Shown here: piece after piece, positions 1 through 9,445 of the stretch
Numbering within the stretch: the first letter of the stretch is position 1
Layout: each line of letters opens with the position of its first letter
From: Siphonodentalium dalli
Lineage: Eukaryota > Mollusca > Scaphopoda > Gadilida > Siphonodentaliidae
Length of the DNA: 64,000 nucleotides
Assembly (NCBI GenBank): GCA_032622095.1
Contig: CP136066.1
Span: forward strand, 113,979,319-114,043,318
Direction: 5' to 3'
Notes under the pieces: generated by a model
Databases searched by the model: none
What the model saw: only the letters and a program-made list of their open reading frames with translations
Told to the model about the DNA's origin: nothing
Position numbers and translations under genes: made by a program

Positions 1-1395
1 TAGAACCAGTCTATCGGTGTCATCTGCAATCACACTCACTTGTTTGGAATGTGATGCGTATTCAATGACAGAGCCAACTATCAACGTGTCCGCGTCTCCT
101 GTACTCGTGTATATTGTTTGTCCATATGCGTTCGGTAGTTGACTCAACAAATCAATAAACTTACTCTTATGGTTCTCGTTTGAGAGATATCTCTTGATTC
201 ACATGAACATCCATGTGGTCTTTGAGTTGAACATTTGCACATGTTTTCCACTTCGCCTTCGGTGTTGATCGATGGACCATTTTCATAACCATCGAAAACG
301 ATGCACCCAACTCCATATTTCGTTCGCACGTACTTAACATATTGGTTAGCTACTTCTCGTATGTGCATTTTTTTTCCCACTTAATTATGTGGGGAGCAGC
401 CCCACCATCGATAAAAGCGATGACTTTCTCAGGCAGATCACAACCCTGGACATAATAAGTCAACACTTTAGGTATTGTTGACAGTTCGTATGAACAACAT
501 TTAGCCATGTCTCAATAAGCAAAGATTTATATTTTCTCAAACATTCCTCGAGTTTTAACAATGGTTGAGACCCAGCAGTTCAAAGGCTTTGTATAGATCA
601 CTTATTGCGTTCATCTCAACCTTCTCCTATATATGATGACTGTTGGACGTCAACATTAAGCAAGTTGTATCACTTTTATTTCACCAATCAACATCAATCA
701 CTTAATACTTTCTCAGATGTTCTTTTTATTTGTTTCTGAATCCAAATTACTCTACCCGTGAAGGTGACCCTTATTGTCAACAAAAACTTATATATCTATC
801 GATTCTAGGAATTGTGATTTCGCCAGACTGATTCAGGCGAAGCATCGAGCATGTTCATATTCTCCACTGTTCGGCCACACATGGGATCGTCGGACTAATA
901 CCTGTTTCTGTATATGGCACAATGTTTGGTATCAGGTTATTTGTAAGAGCAGCATCAGTTATGAAATGTCCACACATTGCCCTTGATACTGCCTTCTCAG
1001 AAATCATGTGTAACTGCATTATGGCCATACACATCCCGCATCGGGGGGGGGGGGGGGTTGTTACTTGCCTCACCCATGATTTGTCTGGACGTCGAGGATC
1101 TATAATGGCAGGCGTACCACAGAAAATACAGTCTTTCTTGGAATCAAACGACAACTCACTAGTTCTCTTCTTTTTTTGGAGTTATTTCGACCGAACGGTT
1201 GTCGCCTTTTGGGACTGTGAAATCTCTAAGGACAAGAACTTTTCCGACTGGTGTCATCTGATAGCGCCCATTCAAATAATCTTTCAGGTCGTTCCGCCCA
1301 CGTTTATTCAGAAATTGATCAAATTGAATGTCACAATGCTTTCTTATACACGATGACGGGAGGTTTGTCATTAAAACCGGATGGGCATAAAACAC
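1..1395 (-). pseudogene. Decayed copy of an invertebrate repeat-associated ORF family
   Basis: Minus-strand fragments lie in the order expected for one long protein. Around 1395-1159 is a K/R-rich N-terminal piece. Around 1154-855 is a piece with FDSKKDCIFCG and then SEKAVSRAMCGHFITDAAL. From about 520 to 144 one frame reads through FIDGGAAPHIIKWEKK and GVGCIVFDGYENGPS. From about 150 to 1, in another frame, is GDADTLIVGS followed by SVIADDTDRLVL. I recognise these blocks, in this order, from large uncharacterised proteins that are multicopy in cnidarian and mollusc genomes. The Asp-rich GDAD...DDTD blocks look like a PIN/FEN-type nuclease, but that is inference. Frames change between blocks, middle parts are missing, and a poly-G run (about 1043-1056) interrupts the second block. 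It is a relic rather than a gene. The family match is from memory; its function is unknown. Confidence 0.6.
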
Positions 1396-1399
1396 ATGT

Positions 1400-2430
1400 C
1401 AGCAGCCGATAGGCGAGACCCATACTGCGTATCTGTTAGAACAAGCATATGGCACGTGTTCTATAGCAAACGTTCTTCATTGTATTACAAAGCGACATTG
1501 CCTCGAAGCTTATACCATATAACATGTGTTCTGTAGCAAACGCTCTTTATTGTAGAACGAACTGATATTGCCAGCCAGCTTATAACGATATCAGTGGTAC
1601 ACACCAACTTGGTAATCGTATTATTCGCTACTATGCACTTACAAATCGCAGTTCTCGTAGGCAAATTAAGCACATAAATTCCTCCATGTTCATAACAGGT
1701 TGTTACATAAATTGATGAAAACGGACTTTGAGAGTCAAACATGTGTTGTAATTCAAAGTGGTCTGAAATATTTGTCAATGCGCGGATTTCGGCGAATGTT
1801 GGATATATTGTTCCTGTGGCTTTACCGGTTCGAATGATTCTAAAATAAGCATATATCCCACACAAATTTGATATGCTAATATAATTGACTATTGTCTTAG
1901 AAAAATATATACTTGAAAATTATAAATTTCTCGAATTCGGCGGTTATATTGCCAGAAGTTTGTCCCAATTGACAACCAAATTATCTCTATGTATGTTCTA
2001 ACATATGTTACTATCAATTTGGAATCCGTTTTGGTCAGAATTTTTCCATATTCACTGAGGTTTTGCTTATCATTGGGTGTTGACTGGAAAATTATTCATT
2101 TGGCGGCCATCTTGGATCCTGAAGTTTCCCCATGAGCGGAGTTTTGATACGTTGTTCCTGAAGCTTTTCCGCGTCGAATGACATAAAATTCAGCTTGTAT
2201 CCAATTTCTTCCGGTTGATCGCCAAATTCAGCGTCAACGACCATACTAATAGCTCAGTCGACGACACTGTTATGTATATGCGTTGGTATCATAATATATC
2301 TTCGCGAAAAAGCAATGTGGTCCGTTGAAGTAATGCGAATGCAACTGGTGCCAATGATTCGATACAATTCGAATCAGGACAGCCGATTTTGAATCGAATC
2401 GAATCAGATGAAAGATTCCGAATCGCATCG
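1400..2430. other. Non-coding stretch with a short local duplication
   Basis: No supported gene. Two similar copies of a roughly 85-bp unit containing 'GTGTTCTRTAGCAAACG' and 'GCTTATA' lie at about 1450-1580. The tail, about 2350-2445, is rich in GAATCGAATC-type pentamers. The minus-strand ORF at 1485-1865 shows no recognisable domain. Confidence 0.5.
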
Positions 2431-3935
2431 AATCGCAGGGCCCCACTGAGATGACGATCGGGTGAGGGATGTGACCTGCATAATTATGTAGGATCATACA
2501 AGGATGTGCTAATGGATTAAAACTGAAATCATGTATGGCCACTGGCGGCCATGTCTTTCAACAGAATTCGGAAAAAATGGTAAGTTCAACTAGAGGTAAC
2601 TCCGACCATCCATATGAAGTTTGGTGACGATCGGGTGAGGGATGTGGCCTGTAGAGTATGCCAAATGATTTAGTGGTACAAAGTAAAATCCAAGATGGCC
2701 GCTGGTGGCCATGGTTTTCAACGAAATTCGGAACAAATTGTAAGCTACCATCTAGAGGGCACACCGATAATCCATCATGTGATGAAGTTTGGATAATATC
2801 GGGTGAGGGATGTGACATGTTTCAAATGGTCATGAATTATAGTATTTTAATCATATTGTATGGCAGAGTTTGTCATTAAAAACGTATATTAAATCACTAT
2901 TCAAAAAATAATCGGTGACACGAAAATTAAGTGGGACTTTAAAACTGAAATCCAAAGATGGCCACTGGGAAAATATGAAAAGCTCCCATCTAGAGGTCAC
3001 CCCGAAGATCACTATGAAGTTTGGTGAAAATTGGTGAGGGATGTGGCCTGTAGGGTGTCCCTGAGGAAATTGTTGATGGACAGACATACGCATAGACAGA
3101 CGATCAACACACGGCAAAAGCTTTAACTTTTCAAAGTAAAGTTGAGCTAAAAACAAGGGGTATGCATCGGAAGATGGCACTCGTTGAGTTTTTTTTTTTG
3201 CCTTAAAGATTGGATCTTTGGCAAAGAAATATTATATTGCCCATGCCGGCGGCCATGTTTTTAAAACAAATTTCAGAACAAATTGATGACTACCATCTAG
3301 AGGTCACAACGAATATCCAAATGAAGTTTGGTGAAAAACTGGACGAGGGAATTAAGTGGCCTGTAGGGTTTGCCGAAGGATTTAGTCATACAAAGTGTAA
3401 AATCCAAGATGGTCGCTGGTGGCCATGAATTTCAAAATAATTTGTAATAAATTGATGACTCCCATCTAGGTCACCCCGAAGGTCCATATGAGGTTTGGTG
3501 ATGATCGGATGAGGGATGTGCTCTGTAGGGTGTGCCAAAGGATTTAATCATGCAAAGAGTAACACCCAAGAGAGCTGCCGGCGGCCATGTTTTTCATTGA
3601 AAATTTTTCAAATTCGATAGCTTCCATCAAGAGGCGATCCTAAACATGCCTGTAAATTTTCAAAACAATTTTCTAATAAATGTGAGCTGCAGAGTGTGCC
3701 GATGGATTCAAATTTGAAATCTAAGATCACTGCTGGTGGCCATGTTTTTTCATGAATTTCAAAAAAAAATGATGGCTCCCATTTAGAGGTCACCATGAAC
3801 ATCCATATAAAGTTTGGGGACGATCGGAGAGATGTGACCTGTAGTGTGTGCTTAATGGAAATTGTTGACAGATGGATGCAGAGGGATGACAACCCATGGC
3901 AGCAGTTTAAACTTCATTTAGTCAAGTTGAGCTAA
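2430..3935 (+). repeat. Tandem repeat with 'CAAGATGGCCGCTGGTGGCC' core
   Basis: Diverged units recur roughly every 150-260 bp. Each contains a block like 'AAGATGGCCGCTGGTGGCCA' (about 2530, 2694, 2957, 3407, 3570, 3730), then 'CCATCTAGAGGTCACCCCGA', then 'ATGAAGTTTGGTGACGATCG', then 'GAGGGATGTGGCCTGTAGGG'. Two larger blocks, ending near 3160 and 3935, each close with a 'GACAGATGGATGC'-like stretch and 'AAGTTGAGCTAA'. The DIRS element starts 17 bp after the second closing block. ORFs in this region are shadows of the repeat. Confidence 0.75.
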
Positions 3936-3975
3936 CAATGCGATGCATGAAATCCTATTTTCATAAGTATAATAG

Positions 3976-4242
3976 ATATTTCCTACATAAGACACTTACA
4001 CACTGAACTATTTGGTTATTCGCTTTGCGAGTATGAATAAACGTATAGGGAGAACCTTGCCTCTAGGTTACCAAACGGTATGAAATTCTTCGGTACGGAA
4101 ATTTTAACTTCCGGTTACACCGGAAGTACCGGAAGTTGCGAACCGGAAGTTATAATATTTGGTAACCGGATGTACCTTTTGTCTTGGCCACGTGATCTTA
4201 TCTATAAATTGGAATTTACAGGTAAGAATCAGTCTTTTTCTC
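3976..4242. repeat. DIRS left inverted terminal repeat (267 bp)
   Basis: This is the near-exact reverse complement of 9446-9712. The visible differences are a few bases in the outer 20 bp ('CATAAGACACTTACA' against 'CAAAGACACGTTCCA') and one base in 'CTAGGTTACC'. The extra 24 bp at 3952-3975 are outside the repeat but are copied in the ICR, as in other DIRS elements with a left extension. Confidence 0.92.
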
Positions 4243-4299
4243 GGTAGTGAGGACGATGAGCGAGTTGAGTGTGCGGGGTGGGCTGGGAGGGCCCTATGA

Positions 4300-4395
4300 G
4301 TTCAGTGTGTAAGTGTCTTATGTAGGAAATATCTATTATACTTATGAAAATAGGATATTTCCTACAAAGACACGTTCCACACTGAACTATTTGGT
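4300..4395. repeat. DIRS internal complementary region
   Basis: Two abutting blocks, each a perfect inverse of one outer end of the element: 4300-4356 pairs with 3952-4008 and 4355-4395 pairs with 9672-9712. The junction reproduces the right end joined to the left end. In the DIRS1 replication model this block templates completion of the missing termini and joins them into a circle. Confidence 0.92.
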
Positions 4396-4434
4396 AGAAT
4401 ACGAGCCTAGGAGGTGGCCACGAGACGAAAGCAA

Positions 4435-5481
4435 CTAGGGGTGAATGATCTGTTGGGCCGCAACCAAGGGACCTAAACGATAAATGGAATTTTCATGTGT
4501 CTGTAGGTCACGAAGGTAGAAGGTGGCAAATGTAGAAGGTTGAGACCAATAAGCTGCGGTCATGATGTCCTTAAGAGCCACAGAGTTCCGGTAAGCCCAT
4601 GAGGAAGCTACTGCACGAACCTCATGAGCCCTAATATGCATGAGGTGTCGATGGTGAGGTGCAATATCCTCGTACGCCATGACTATGGTGCGCTTGATCC
4701 ATCGGGCAATGGCCCGCGCAGAGATATCCAGAAATCTTGTGGTGAGGGGTAGAAACAGCCTGGTCTGCCCACGTCTCCTCGGTTTTGATCTGCGTAAGAA
4801 TATCTTAAGAGCTCTGACAGGACAAAGGTCTTGATCTGCAGACTGAGGTAGTGCTGGAATCCTAATGACAGCAGGATACTGGTTAGGTAATTGATTTTTG
4901 GCAAGAAAGCCAGGATGCGGGAGCAATTCAACCACATCATTGGATATGCGCAAACAACCTTCAGACACCGACAATGCATGAATTTCACTGACCCGCCGAG
5001 CAGAAGCAAAGGCTATAAGGAACACTGTCTTAAGAGTGAGATTGGTGTAAGAACAGAAGTTCAAAGGTTCAAAGAGTGAGCCGCCCAGAAATGTCAACAC
5101 CCATCCCAGATTCCACTGAGGAGAAAGGGAACGACTTCTGGGGCGAGAGAGGGAAAAACTAGCCATTAAGTCAGACAAAACATGGCAGTTACCTATCCAT
5201 TTAATTCCAGCGTGTCGAAACGTACGTGACAACATGGAGCGATAACCCTTGATCGTGATTGGGGAGAGTTGTCTGTGGTCAAACAGGTATTGTAGAAAAT
5301 TGGCAAATGTTCTGCGTGATGGCTTTGCAAAATCAAGGTCCTTGGAAATGCACCAAGTTGTGTAAATAGTCCAGCGAGACTGATATACCTTCATAGTAGA
5401 CTGGCGCCGTGAGTGAGTAATGCTGTCCACGACGGCTCTGGAAAACCCCCGTCGTTGGAGACAGGACCGGACAAAAGACAT
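4435..5481 (-). CDS. DIRS tyrosine recombinase (YR)
   Basis: The C-terminal part of a 985-codon open frame (4435-7392) is a tyrosine recombinase. Its catalytic signature is complete: an arginine in SARRVSEIHAL (about residue 800 of the long frame), HEVR (H923, R926) and the nucleophile tyrosine in TFYLRDL (Y959). Upstream, QSTMKVYQSRW and SPITIKGYRSML match the SAM-like core-binding domain. A likely functional start is the ATG at 5481, residue 638, giving about 348 aa and overlapping the end of the RT frame by about 90 bp, as is usual in DIRS elements. The preceding 637 codons lie opposite the RT domain in another frame and are Ser/Pro/Gly/Arg-rich, so they may be only a shadow. The enzyme would integrate the circular DNA copy. 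Confidence 0.92.
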   Translation of the reverse strand: MSFVRSCLQRRGFSRAVVDSITHSRRQSTMKVYQSRWTIYTTWCISKDLDFAKPSRRTFANFLQYLFDHRQLSPITIKGYRSMLSRTFRHAGIKWIGNCHVLSDLMASFSLSRPRSRSLSPQWNLGWVLTFLGGSLFEPLNFCSYTNLTLKTVFLIAFASARRVSEIHALSVSEGCLRISNDVVELLPHPGFLAKNQLPNQYPAVIRIPALPQSADQDLCPVRALKIFLRRSKPRRRGQTRLFLPLTTRFLDISARAIARWIKRTIVMAYEDIAPHHRHLMHIRAHEVRAVASSWAYRNSVALKDIMTAAYWSQPSTFATFYLRDLQTHENSIYRLGPLVAAQQIIHP

Positions 5482-7388
5482 GCGTGAAGGCGGAGGCTGG
5501 CGGGATATGGATGCAGAACCAGAGGGTCGCCTTGCCCCAGCAGATCTGGGTTCGGAGGGAGTCTGAGCGGAGGGAATTGCAACAGAGGGCGCAACAGGGT
5601 GGTCCATGAGCGAACCGGGTCCAGGGGACATATCAGAATCATTTTGCAATGTGACGACATGATCTTTTGTAATACCCGAGGCACTAGAGCCGACGGAGGG
5701 AAGGCATATACGAACTTGTGGTCCCATGAGAGACACATCGCATCCACTGCCGAGGCTGTGGGATCCGGACAAGGAGAGACGAATATTGGAAGTTTCGCAT
5801 TGAAGCGGGTGGCGAACAAGTCCACCTCCGGCCGACCCCAAATTGAACAGATCTTCATGAAAATCTGGGCGTTCAGAGACCATTCTGTGGCAAGAACTTT
5901 CCCTTTTCGAGATAGAGCATCGGCTATGACATTCAATGATCCGGGTATATGTCGAATGGAGAGATTCATGTTGTGATGCTGGCACCAGTCCAGAATCTGG
6001 AGGGTCACGGCACACAACTGAGGTGAGTGTGTCCCCCCCTGTCTTTTGAGGTAACTGACCACAGTGGAATTGTCGGATAGTACCAAGATGCTGTGAGAGG
6101 CCAATATGAGGTGCCAATGTTGAAGAGCAAGAAGGACTGCTAGCAATTCCTTCACATTGATGTGCGAGGCCAGCATGGACAGAGGCCATAGGCCGGAAAC
6201 AGTTTGGTGCGATGGTAGTAAGACCGCACCCCAGCCCTGAAGGCTGGAGTCGGTTGTTATAGTCATTACTGGAGGAGGGGAATTCAAGGGAACCCCTTGC
6301 AGTAGCCAGTCCATCAGGGTCCACTGACGAATGTGGCCCTTTATTGAGTCGATCACCGAGATCAATGTCTCCATATGATCGTAGGCCGGATTCCACTGAG
6401 AGAGAAGATATAGTTGGAGAGGTCGTAAGCGAGCCCGACCCAGAGGAATTAATTGGCATGCCGCATTGGCCATGCCCAGAAGGCGCATGAAGCCGCGGGC
6501 TGTGATGGTCTCCTGTTGGAGGCACCAGCCCGCCTGTACCTGAAGCGTCACAGCCCTGGGTAGCGGAAGCGAAACCCGATTCAGATGAGTTTGGAAATGC
6601 ATACCCAGATGTGTGAATTCTTGCGAGGGAATCAGACTGGACTTTTCCAGGTTTATTAGAAATCCCAATTGAGACAAGAGAGCGAGTAGATCGTCTAAGT
6701 CCTGTGCTAACACTTCTGGATCGTTGTGGTTCAGATAAAGGTCGTCTAGGTACCCCATGACCACCGACCGAGCAGTTCGTCGAAAGAAAGCGAGAACCGA
6801 CTCCATAGTGCGGCAAAACGCCCAAGGGCTCAGATTGAGCCCGAATGGAACCGTCCGATACTGGTATATCACACCTTGGTATGAGAACCGAAGGTAACGA
6901 CGAGAAGCGTGTTGGATCAAAATATGGGAATACGCGTCCTGAAGATCCACACTGACCCCGAATGAATGGGGCTGGGTAACTGCCCGCACAGTCGATGGAG
7001 TATCCATCGAGAAATGTGGGGGACTTAGGTATTTGTTGAGAGCTGAAAGGTCGATAACTGGTCGGAATTTTCCGTTGTTCTTTGGAACAATGAAAATTCG
7101 CGAGTAAAATCCGGGAGTGGTCACCTTGTCCACTATCTCCACAGCCTGTTTGTCGAGTAGAGCTAATATTTCCGTGTGCAACACCTGTGCCCGAACTGGG
7201 TCTTTGGGAATTGAGGTGTGCAAAGGATGAGTCGTGACGGGGGGAGGGGAGTCGAAGACTAGGAAGAGGCCCCTCGATATGACATTTTCCAGCCAGGGAT
7301 TGTGAATGAACAGTGGCTGCCATGCCTCCGCGTGACACGAAAGACTCCCCCCCCCACCGGTATACTTGCAGGCTGTGGATGGAATGTG
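5391..7388 (-). CDS. DIRS reverse transcriptase-RNase H-methylase-like polyprotein frame
   Basis: The frame is open from just after the gag stop at 7389 to 5391. Counting from the TTG codon at 7223: RT motifs SVDLQDAYSH (91-100), TVPFGLN (124-130) and the catalytic YLDD box (158-161). RNase H carboxylates are in TITTDSS (D325), NVKELL (E359), LSDNST (D384) and VIADALSR (D435). About residue 465 onward, VDLFATRFNAKLP and FVSPCPDPTASAVDA match the conserved region after RNase H in DIRS elements, which has been compared with phage adenine methylases. The segment 7388-7223 is also typical of the family (CHAEAWQPLF, LENVISRGLF). There is no ATG in this frame before RT residue 73, and the frame is the same as gag with a single TGA between them, so expression as a gag-RT readthrough product is likely. 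Confidence 0.9.
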   Translation of the reverse strand, partial: HIPSTACKYTGGGGSLSCHAEAWQPLFIHNPWLENVISRGLFLVFDSPPPVTTHPLHTSIPKDPVRAQVLHTEILALLDKQAVEIVDKVTTPGFYSRIFIVPKNNGKFRPVIDLSALNKYLSPPHFSMDTPSTVRAVTQPHSFGVSVDLQDAYSHILIQHASRRYLRFSYQGVIYQYRTVPFGLNLSPWAFCRTMESVLAFFRRTARSVVMGYLDDLYLNHNDPEVLAQDLDDLLALLSQLGFLINLEKSSLIPSQEFTHLGMHFQTHLNRVSLPLPRAVTLQVQAGWCLQQETITARGFMRLLGMANAACQLIPLGRARLRPLQLYLLSQWNPAYDHMETLISVIDSIKGHIRQWTLMDWLLQGVPLNSPPPVMTITTDSSLQGWGAVLLPSHQTVSGLWPLSMLASHINVKELLAVLLALQHWHLILASHSILVLSDNSTVVSYLKRQGGTHSPQLCAVTLQILDWCQHHNMNLSIRHIPGSLNVIADALSRKGKVLATEWSLNAQIFMKICSIWGRPEVDLFATRFNAKLPIFVSPCPDPTASAVDAMCLSWDHKFVYAFPPSALVPRVLQKIMSSHCKMILICPLDPVRSWTTLLRPLLQFPPLRLPPNPDLLGQGDPLVLHPYPASLRLHACLLSGPVSNDGGFPEPSWTALLTHGASLL

Positions 7389-9371
7389 TCAAAAACGACG
7401 AGGAGCTCGTGGCTTGGCACGAGAATCCTTCTTAGGACGGCGAGGAGATCTGGATCTCTGGGGACCAGGAAATCCTGCAACTGAGGTAGCATGACTTACC
7501 ATTTGTTGAGCATTAGCACGTAACTGATGTTGCCGTGCTTCCACAGACACCGGGACAGACTGAGAGCGCGCAGGATATGAAAGTGGCTGAGCGAATCCCC
7601 GGTTTGGTGTCACTGAAGGTGTGGAGAGACGCACCTTCTTTGTCGTCGAGTATGAACGGTCAGTGCTAGGACGTTTTCGGTTCAAGTTGGCTGAAGCCTG
7701 AGCGGAATGACGAGAGCCCCGATATTGAGCCTCGGAGGCCAAGGTGGTACGAATTTCGGCGACCTGGTTGTTGAACAGGGATTGCCCACCTAATGGCTGT
7801 CGGAGTAACCAATCAGTGTGATGTGGTCTCAAGACGCTGCTATTCTGCAGGGCAGCTGCCCTCCGCAACAATTCAAGATTATGGTTGATTAGCACAGCCG
7901 TGGACATGGCATGTGCAACCGACCTTGACAAAACTTTTGCTAAGTCCTTCATATCAGAAATTCGATCGGGATGTGCCCCCAAGAAAATGGCGGATGACGA
8001 CAAATCAGCCAAAGATAGGATACGAATAATATCACGACTGAGACCTTGTAATGTTGTAAGTGGCTGTATCCCCACCCGGATGCTGCCAGGCAGGGTTGCA
8101 CCAATAGCATCAGCATCTGTATCCAGTCGAGTGGTATGATCCAAGAATATAGGAGCCCCATCAGAATTGTACGACGACCTTTGAAACCCTTGCGTAGATT
8201 GTTGAACCGGAAGTGGAAGGTGAAAGCACGTGTTATTGAACTGCAAATTCTTGCTATGGGACTCATCTTGTAATAAAGTATTATAATGATTGAATGTATT
8301 TTCAACAAGAGGAGATTGCGGAAGTGTGCGCGGAGCTGCTCCGGCTTTACGCTCTTCAGCACCCAGCATGGTATCGATACTAGAAGATATGCGAGGTTTC
8401 ATGACAGGTTTGGGAGGTGGACACTTCTCCTTTGGAAGAAGTTTATAAAGTAGACCAACCGTGTCCATAAAATCACGTTCTGCAGGAACTTCATGATCCC
8501 CGGCCGACAATGCGGAACCACTGTCGGCTAGCGAATCGTGCTCATCGTCGACAAAACCCTCGGACGCCATGGGATGCAGAGAAAGCACATCGGGATCAAC
8601 GGCAGCAACAGAACAATCAACATCGGGCTGAGATTCGGTACTAGAGGGAGGCCTACTCTGAGAATGGCTCGAACGCGGAACAAATTCTCGCGCATAAGGA
8701 TTTAATTTGCTATTTCCTGCCCAATTTGAACCCGGAAATCCTGGTGCACAATTAGATGCCCAGGGAGGAAAAGCAGCGCCCCAAGGCCAAAATGGCGGCG
8801 AAAAATAATTGGGAGGAGCCATTTGCATAGAGGAAGCCCCCCCACCGAAGCCCCCAAATGAAGGGTGTCCTGACTGGGCTGGCATAAATGAAGGTGACAT
8901 ACCACTGGCATCCCATGACGGCGGAGGAGCAGGCCTGGACGTATCGCTTGGGATGACGTTTCCAGGGGGACAAGACCGACCCTCGCAATGGAGTGGGCCA
9001 CGGCGCCGTGGGGAAGCGTCAGAAGGCCATGTGGCAGGTGCGCTTAGTGCGGCACGGGACATCGAGGCTTCCCCACCCAGAACAGCCTCCAAAGGCGCGG
9101 GTGCTTGTGTTCTGGAGGATTGGTTTCCCGAATCTCCGAGAACGGCACTCTGCCTCCCACAGTCTGCTGATGCATGACCAGGGGGGGCCGAACTGGTCCT
9201 GCCCGTAAAGACATGTGCGGATTGCTCTAGAGTACTTATCAATGACCAACGGGTCCGAACCCAACTCCGACATGTTGGACACCGGTTAGTCGGCGAGCAG
9301 CCGGTGCACAACACACAAGGAGTGTGGTTGTCAAAATCCAATTTAGTGCGTCCACAAGCGAGACACGACAT
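7389..9371 (-). CDS. DIRS gag-like protein
   Basis: About 660 aa from the ATG at 9371. An upstream in-frame ATG at 9608 lies inside the terminal repeat and gives 739 aa. I prefer 9371 because the protein then begins at once with a Cys/His cluster, MSCLACGRTKLDF, HTPCVLCTGC and RCPTCRSW, which looks like a zinc-binding N-terminus. The middle is low-complexity Pro/Ser/Gly, and the C-terminus is very basic (RSRSPRRPKKDSRAKPR), fitting nucleic-acid binding. It is the first ORF of the element and occupies the gag position. The frame ends in TGA followed by C, with the RT frame continuing directly. The TGA overlaps an ATG at 7392 (ATGA) that opens the recombinase frame. Assignment rests on position and composition; gag proteins diverge fast. 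Confidence 0.75.
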   Translation of the reverse strand: MSCLACGRTKLDFDNHTPCVLCTGCSPTNRCPTCRSWVRTRWSLISTLEQSAHVFTGRTSSAPPGHASADCGRQSAVLGDSGNQSSRTQAPAPLEAVLGGEASMSRAALSAPATWPSDASPRRRGPLHCEGRSCPPGNVIPSDTSRPAPPPSWDASGMSPSFMPAQSGHPSFGGFGGGASSMQMAPPNYFSPPFWPWGAAFPPWASNCAPGFPGSNWAGNSKLNPYAREFVPRSSHSQSRPPSSTESQPDVDCSVAAVDPDVLSLHPMASEGFVDDEHDSLADSGSALSAGDHEVPAERDFMDTVGLLYKLLPKEKCPPPKPVMKPRISSSIDTMLGAEERKAGAAPRTLPQSPLVENTFNHYNTLLQDESHSKNLQFNNTCFHLPLPVQQSTQGFQRSSYNSDGAPIFLDHTTRLDTDADAIGATLPGSIRVGIQPLTTLQGLSRDIIRILSLADLSSSAIFLGAHPDRISDMKDLAKVLSRSVAHAMSTAVLINHNLELLRRAAALQNSSVLRPHHTDWLLRQPLGGQSLFNNQVAEIRTTLASEAQYRGSRHSAQASANLNRKRPSTDRSYSTTKKVRLSTPSVTPNRGFAQPLSYPARSQSVPVSVEARQHQLRANAQQMVSHATSVAGFPGPQRSRSPRRPKKDSRAKPRAPRRF

Positions 9372-9445
9372 TGTTATGATTGTATTTAAATTTTTTAAAG
9401 ATAGGCAAAGTTCTTCCCTGTACGTCCGTTGACGACTGCGTAAAG

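Noticed and set aside
3952-4356. Separate small MITE next to the DIRS element
   Set aside because: The inverted pair 3952-4008 / 4300-4356 first looked like its own element, but with 4355-4395 it forms the internal complementary region of the large DIRS element.
4435-7392. Whole 985-codon frame as one recombinase protein
   Set aside because: Only the last 350 or so residues resemble a recombinase. The rest lies opposite the RT domain and is low-complexity, so I called the CDS from the internal ATG at 5481 and kept the long overlap as a finding.
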